Positions 4,208 to 6,630 of a DNA stretch of 6,630 nt are shown in pieces. The stretch is from Enterocloster asparagiformis (lineage in GTDB: Bacteria; Bacillota; Clostridia; Lachnospirales; Lachnospiraceae). Position 1 is the stretch's first letter. Each line of letters opens with the position of its first letter. The stretch spans positions 1-6,630 of the forward strand of contig JAGZSY010000071.1 of NCBI GenBank assembly GCA_018380885.1. The letters are read 5' to 3'. The notes below the pieces were generated by a model that saw only the letters and a program-made list of their open reading frames with translations, was not told the DNA's origin and did not search any database. Made by a program: the position numbers and the translations under genes.

Positions 4208-5575
4208 GTGGACCTGGTGGAGTTCCTGCGGCGACAGGGCGAGAAGCTCATCCGATCCGGGCCGGAGTACCGTATGGCCAGCGACCACAGCGTCACCGTT
4301 CGGAGCAACGAATGGTACGACCATGCCTCCAAGGAGGGTGGCGGCCCCATCTCCTTTGTGCAGAATTATTTCGGACTCAGCTACCCGGAGGCGGTCACCC
4401 GTCTGCTGGACGGTGAGCAGGGGCGGATCTATGAACCGGTGCCCAAGAAGAAGGAACCGAAAAAGGAATTCATCCAGCCGCCAGTGGGCCGGGAGATGCG
4501 GCGGCTGTACGCCTACCTCCTGAAAAAGCGCCTCATCGACCGGGAGGTGCTGAGTACCTTTGTCCGGGCCGGACTGGTCTATGAGGACGAGAAATATCAC
4601 AATGCCGTGTTCATTGGGAAAGATGAACACGGCGTTGTCCGTCATGCCCATAAGCGGAGTACCAGCGACATAGGCAAGACCTTCCGCATCAATGTGGAGG
4701 GCAGCGATCCCCGGTACAGCTTCCACTGGAACGGGACCAGCGACCGGCTTTATGTATTCGAGGCACCCATTGATCTGCTCTCCTTTTTGACTCTGTACCC
4801 AAAGGACTGGCAGCAGCACAGCTATGTGGCCCTGTGCGGCGTGGGAGAACAGGCGATGCTGTGGATGCTGGAGCAGGCGCCGGAGATCCGGCATCCCATC
4901 CTCTGCCTGGACCATGACGCCGCGGGCATCGAGTCCACGGGCCGCCTAAAGGAGGTCCTGAGCGAACGGGGCTATTCTGAAACGGCGGTCCTCCAGTCCA
5001 TCCACAAGGACTGGAATGAGGATGTGAAAGCCCGGTGTGGGCTGGAGGCCCAGAGCGCGGAGGAGCACCCCCAGCTCATGGCGGCGCCGGAGATCTGCAA
5101 ACGGATCTGCGCCATGAGCGCATCGGTGAAGCTGGACCGGCTGAACGCTGAAGTCCCGTGGCTGATCGCCCAGTACCGCTCCCATCTGCACTGGGGCCGG
5201 TTCGACCGGGCCATGGACTGCATGGAACAGGCGTCGGCGCTGGCCGCTGCGGCCTGCCGTCGTGAGCTGAGGCAGCTGGGGATGGCGGCCACAGAGGAAG
5301 AGCTGGCCGGGGCGCTGTGCGGACGGATCCGCCCCCACCGGAACCGGGGGAGCTTGAAAAACCGCTACAGAGTGCTCGTACCACAGTTCCAGAGTGTCCT
5401 CGCCCTGGAAGATGCCGAGGGGCTCCGAACCCAAGAGGAGAAGAAAACTCTGGCGGGCAGATGGCTGGATCTGGCCGCCGCATTTGCGGGCGTCCCCATC
5501 CAATATGAGGCGGAGCAGATAAAGCAGCGGGAAGCACAGCCAACCCTGAACATGGAACTGGGGGTGACCCTATGA
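4208..5575 (+). CDS. DUF3991/TOPRIM-type DNA primase of the conjugative element, displaced start
   Basis: The 455-residue reading from GTG 4208 has an N-terminal primase-like domain (about 1-70: FLRRQGEKLIRSG, WYDHASKEGGGPISFVQ) that lacks the zinc-finger cysteines of DnaG. A DUF3991-like middle follows (about 95-170), then a TOPRIM domain with E185 in VFEAPIDLL, D235-H-D237 in CLDHDAAG and acidic residues in KDWNED (267-272). A helical tail runs from about 280 to 455. Such proteins prime or assist replication of transferred DNA. The start is abnormal: family-like coding sequence (HFTEEQKYRASC) extends upstream in frame to 4172, but no ATG, GTG or TTG lies between the in-frame stop at 4151-4153 and GTG 4208, which has no ribosome binding site. 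ATG 4274 does have GGAG six bases upstream. The catalytic part is intact; expression level is uncertain. The stop overlaps the next gene by ATGA. Confidence 0.75.
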   Translation: MDLVEFLRRQGEKLIRSGPEYRMASDHSVTVRSNEWYDHASKEGGGPISFVQNYFGLSYPEAVTRLLDGEQGRIYEPVPKKKEPKKEFIQPPVGREMRRLYAYLLKKRLIDREVLSTFVRAGLVYEDEKYHNAVFIGKDEHGVVRHAHKRSTSDIGKTFRINVEGSDPRYSFHWNGTSDRLYVFEAPIDLLSFLTLYPKDWQQHSYVALCGVGEQAMLWMLEQAPEIRHPILCLDHDAAGIESTGRLKEVLSERGYSETAVLQSIHKDWNEDVKARCGLEAQSAEEHPQLMAAPEICKRICAMSASVKLDRLNAEVPWLIAQYRSHLHWGRFDRAMDCMEQASALAAAACRRELRQLGMAATEEELAGALCGRIRPHRNRGSLKNRYRVLVPQFQSVLALEDAEGLRTQEEKKTLAGRWLDLAAAFAGVPIQYEAEQIKQREAQPTLNMELGVTL

Positions 5576-6630
5576 CGACGACAGAACTGCTCCCTCTGAT
5601 CCTGCTGGGCGGCGGAGCGTTCCTGCTCATCGGCGCGGCAGTACACTTCACAGGGGTGGGCTCCCTGAACAATATCAAGTCCAAGACCGTGGGTGACGGC
5701 CAGCACGGCACCGCCCGCTGGGCAACGAAGCAAGAGATCCGGAAGACTTACCGGCACATCCCTTTCCGGCCAGATCTGTGGCGGCAAGGCAAGGAGCAGC
5801 CCACCACCGCTCAGGGGCTGGTGCTGGGCTGTGTGGGAGGCGGGAAGCTGAAATACTCCGGTAAATTGAGGGAAAAGCTGCGCACCCTCCTGAACGGCGG
5901 AATAAAAAAGGCGGCTGTGCAGAAGAAAGTGCCCTCCCCCAAAGAGTCTGTACAGAAAGAACCGGATGCTAAGAAAAAAACGCCTCAACATAAACCGAAG
6001 CCGAAAAAGGAGCGTAATCCCATTCGGGCCATCGTGGATACCGACGATATCCACTGCCTCATGATCGGTGCCAGCGGCGTGGGTAAGACCGCGTTCTTCC
6101 TGTACCCCAATCTGGAATACGCCTGCGCCAGCGGGATGAGCTATTTAGCCCTTGACACCAAAGGGGATTTGGCCCGCAATTACGGGACCATTGCCTCCCA
6201 ATGCTATGGCTATCAGGTGGCGGTCATCGACCTGCGGAACCCCACACGCTCGGACGGCTATAACCTGCTGACCCTCATCAACCACTACATGGACGTCTGC
6301 CGTGAGGATGAGAAGAATCTGGCCGCCCGCGCCAAGGCGGAGAAGTACGCCAAGATCCTGGCGAAGACCATCGTTAACCCGGAGGGGGACGCCTCCAACT
6401 ACGGGCAGAATGCCTACTTTTATGACGCGGCGGAGGGCCTGCTTACCGCTGTCATCCTTTTGCTGGCGGAGTACCTGCCGCCAACGGAAAAGGACCCGCG
6501 GGAACGACGGCACATCGTCAGCGTGTTCAAGCTGGTGCAGGATCTGCTGGCCCCCAGCAAGACCAAGGGGAAAACAAGCTTTCATATTCTCATGGATAAA
6601 CTGCCGGACACCCATAAGGCACGGTGGTTT
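5572..6630 (+). CDS. VirD4/TraG-family type IV coupling protein (partial, 5' part)
   Basis: The ATG at 5572 overlaps the primase stop (ATGA), and the frame is open to the window end, giving 353 residues. It has one N-terminal membrane helix (about residues 6-26, LLPLILLGGGAFLLIGAAV), the TraG-like segment GQHGTARWAT (43-52), and a Lys/Pro-rich linker (about 93-148). The Walker A motif is GASGVGKT (166-173), followed by ALDTKGDL (193-200), the strand-loop typical of this family. The Walker B region and C-terminus lie beyond the window. Coupling proteins are hexameric inner-membrane ATPases that take the relaxase-DNA complex to the type IV secretion channel. A single predicted membrane helix and the long basic linker are unusual against shorter relatives recalled from Tn1549-type elements. 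Family assignment is secure; the truncation is only the window edge. Confidence 0.88.
   Translation, partial: MTTTELLPLILLGGGAFLLIGAAVHFTGVGSLNNIKSKTVGDGQHGTARWATKQEIRKTYRHIPFRPDLWRQGKEQPTTAQGLVLGCVGGGKLKYSGKLREKLRTLLNGGIKKAAVQKKVPSPKESVQKEPDAKKKTPQHKPKPKKERNPIRAIVDTDDIHCLMIGASGVGKTAFFLYPNLEYACASGMSYLALDTKGDLARNYGTIASQCYGYQVAVIDLRNPTRSDGYNLLTLINHYMDVCREDEKNLAARAKAEKYAKILAKTIVNPEGDASNYGQNAYFYDAAEGLLTAVILLLAEYLPPTEKDPRERRHIVSVFKLVQDLLAPSKTKGKTSFHILMDKLPDTHKARWF

Noticed and set aside
4118..4915. 265-codon minus-strand open frame
   Set aside because: Antisense to the primase and overlapping the toxin-antitoxin promoter; no recognizable domain and no supported start.
5365..6054. 229-codon minus-strand open frame, and another at 6145-6615
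   Set aside because: Both are antisense to the primase/coupling protein genes, which show TOPRIM and Walker motifs; no independent support.

Overview
The window reads as the mobilization/transfer segment of an integrative and conjugative element (ICE) from a GC-rich member of the Clostridia, most like the gut Oscillospiraceae (Flavonifractor-type). Three things suggest this: strong AGGAGG-type ribosome binding sites, tight gene packing, and a module order of RHH accessory protein, small DUF3848-like protein, MobP-type relaxase, DUF3991/TOPRIM primase and VirD4/TraG coupling protein. The host assignment is inferred from style and family resemblance, not from a marker gene.

Layout. Positions 1-72 hold the last 23 codons of an upstream plus-strand gene, closed by a strong intrinsic terminator (87-115). 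About 420 bases without a convincing gene follow (116-537). They contain a cluster of nested inverted repeats (about 291-350) that is the best candidate for the origin of transfer, a second bulged hairpin (359-387), and a 9-bp direct repeat (GTGTTATCA at 430-438 and 498-506) in front of the mobilization genes. The mobilization operon comes next: an RHH protein (538-945), a 116-residue protein (947-1297), and a 685-residue relaxase (1318-3375) whose C-terminal third is an array of Sel1-type repeats.

Between relaxase and primase sits a compact minus-strand type VII toxin-antitoxin pair: mntA-like nucleotidyltransferase (4082-3783) followed by an 11-nt-overlapping hepT-like HEPN RNase (3793-3473). 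It has its own promoter and ribosome binding site and is visibly less GC-rich than its surroundings. It appears to have landed at the very 5' end of the primase gene. A well-placed RBS and ATG-CCG remain directly behind the relaxase stop (3369-3382). The rest of the primase N-terminus (reading HFTEEQKYRASC) resumes in the same frame at 4172 with no ATG, GTG or TTG before 4208. The cassette is bordered by copies of AGATATCCT, and its left border is a 13-bp perfect hairpin that could stop plus-strand transcription.

The plus-strand transfer genes then continue: primase (4208-5575) overlaps by 4 nt the coupling protein gene (from 5572), which runs off the window end after 353 codons. Working model: RHH protein and relaxase process the oriT, the coupling ATPase passes the strand to the secretion channel, and the primase supports replication of the transferred strand. 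The toxin-antitoxin pair is an accessory passenger that may stabilize the element but has disturbed the start of the primase gene.
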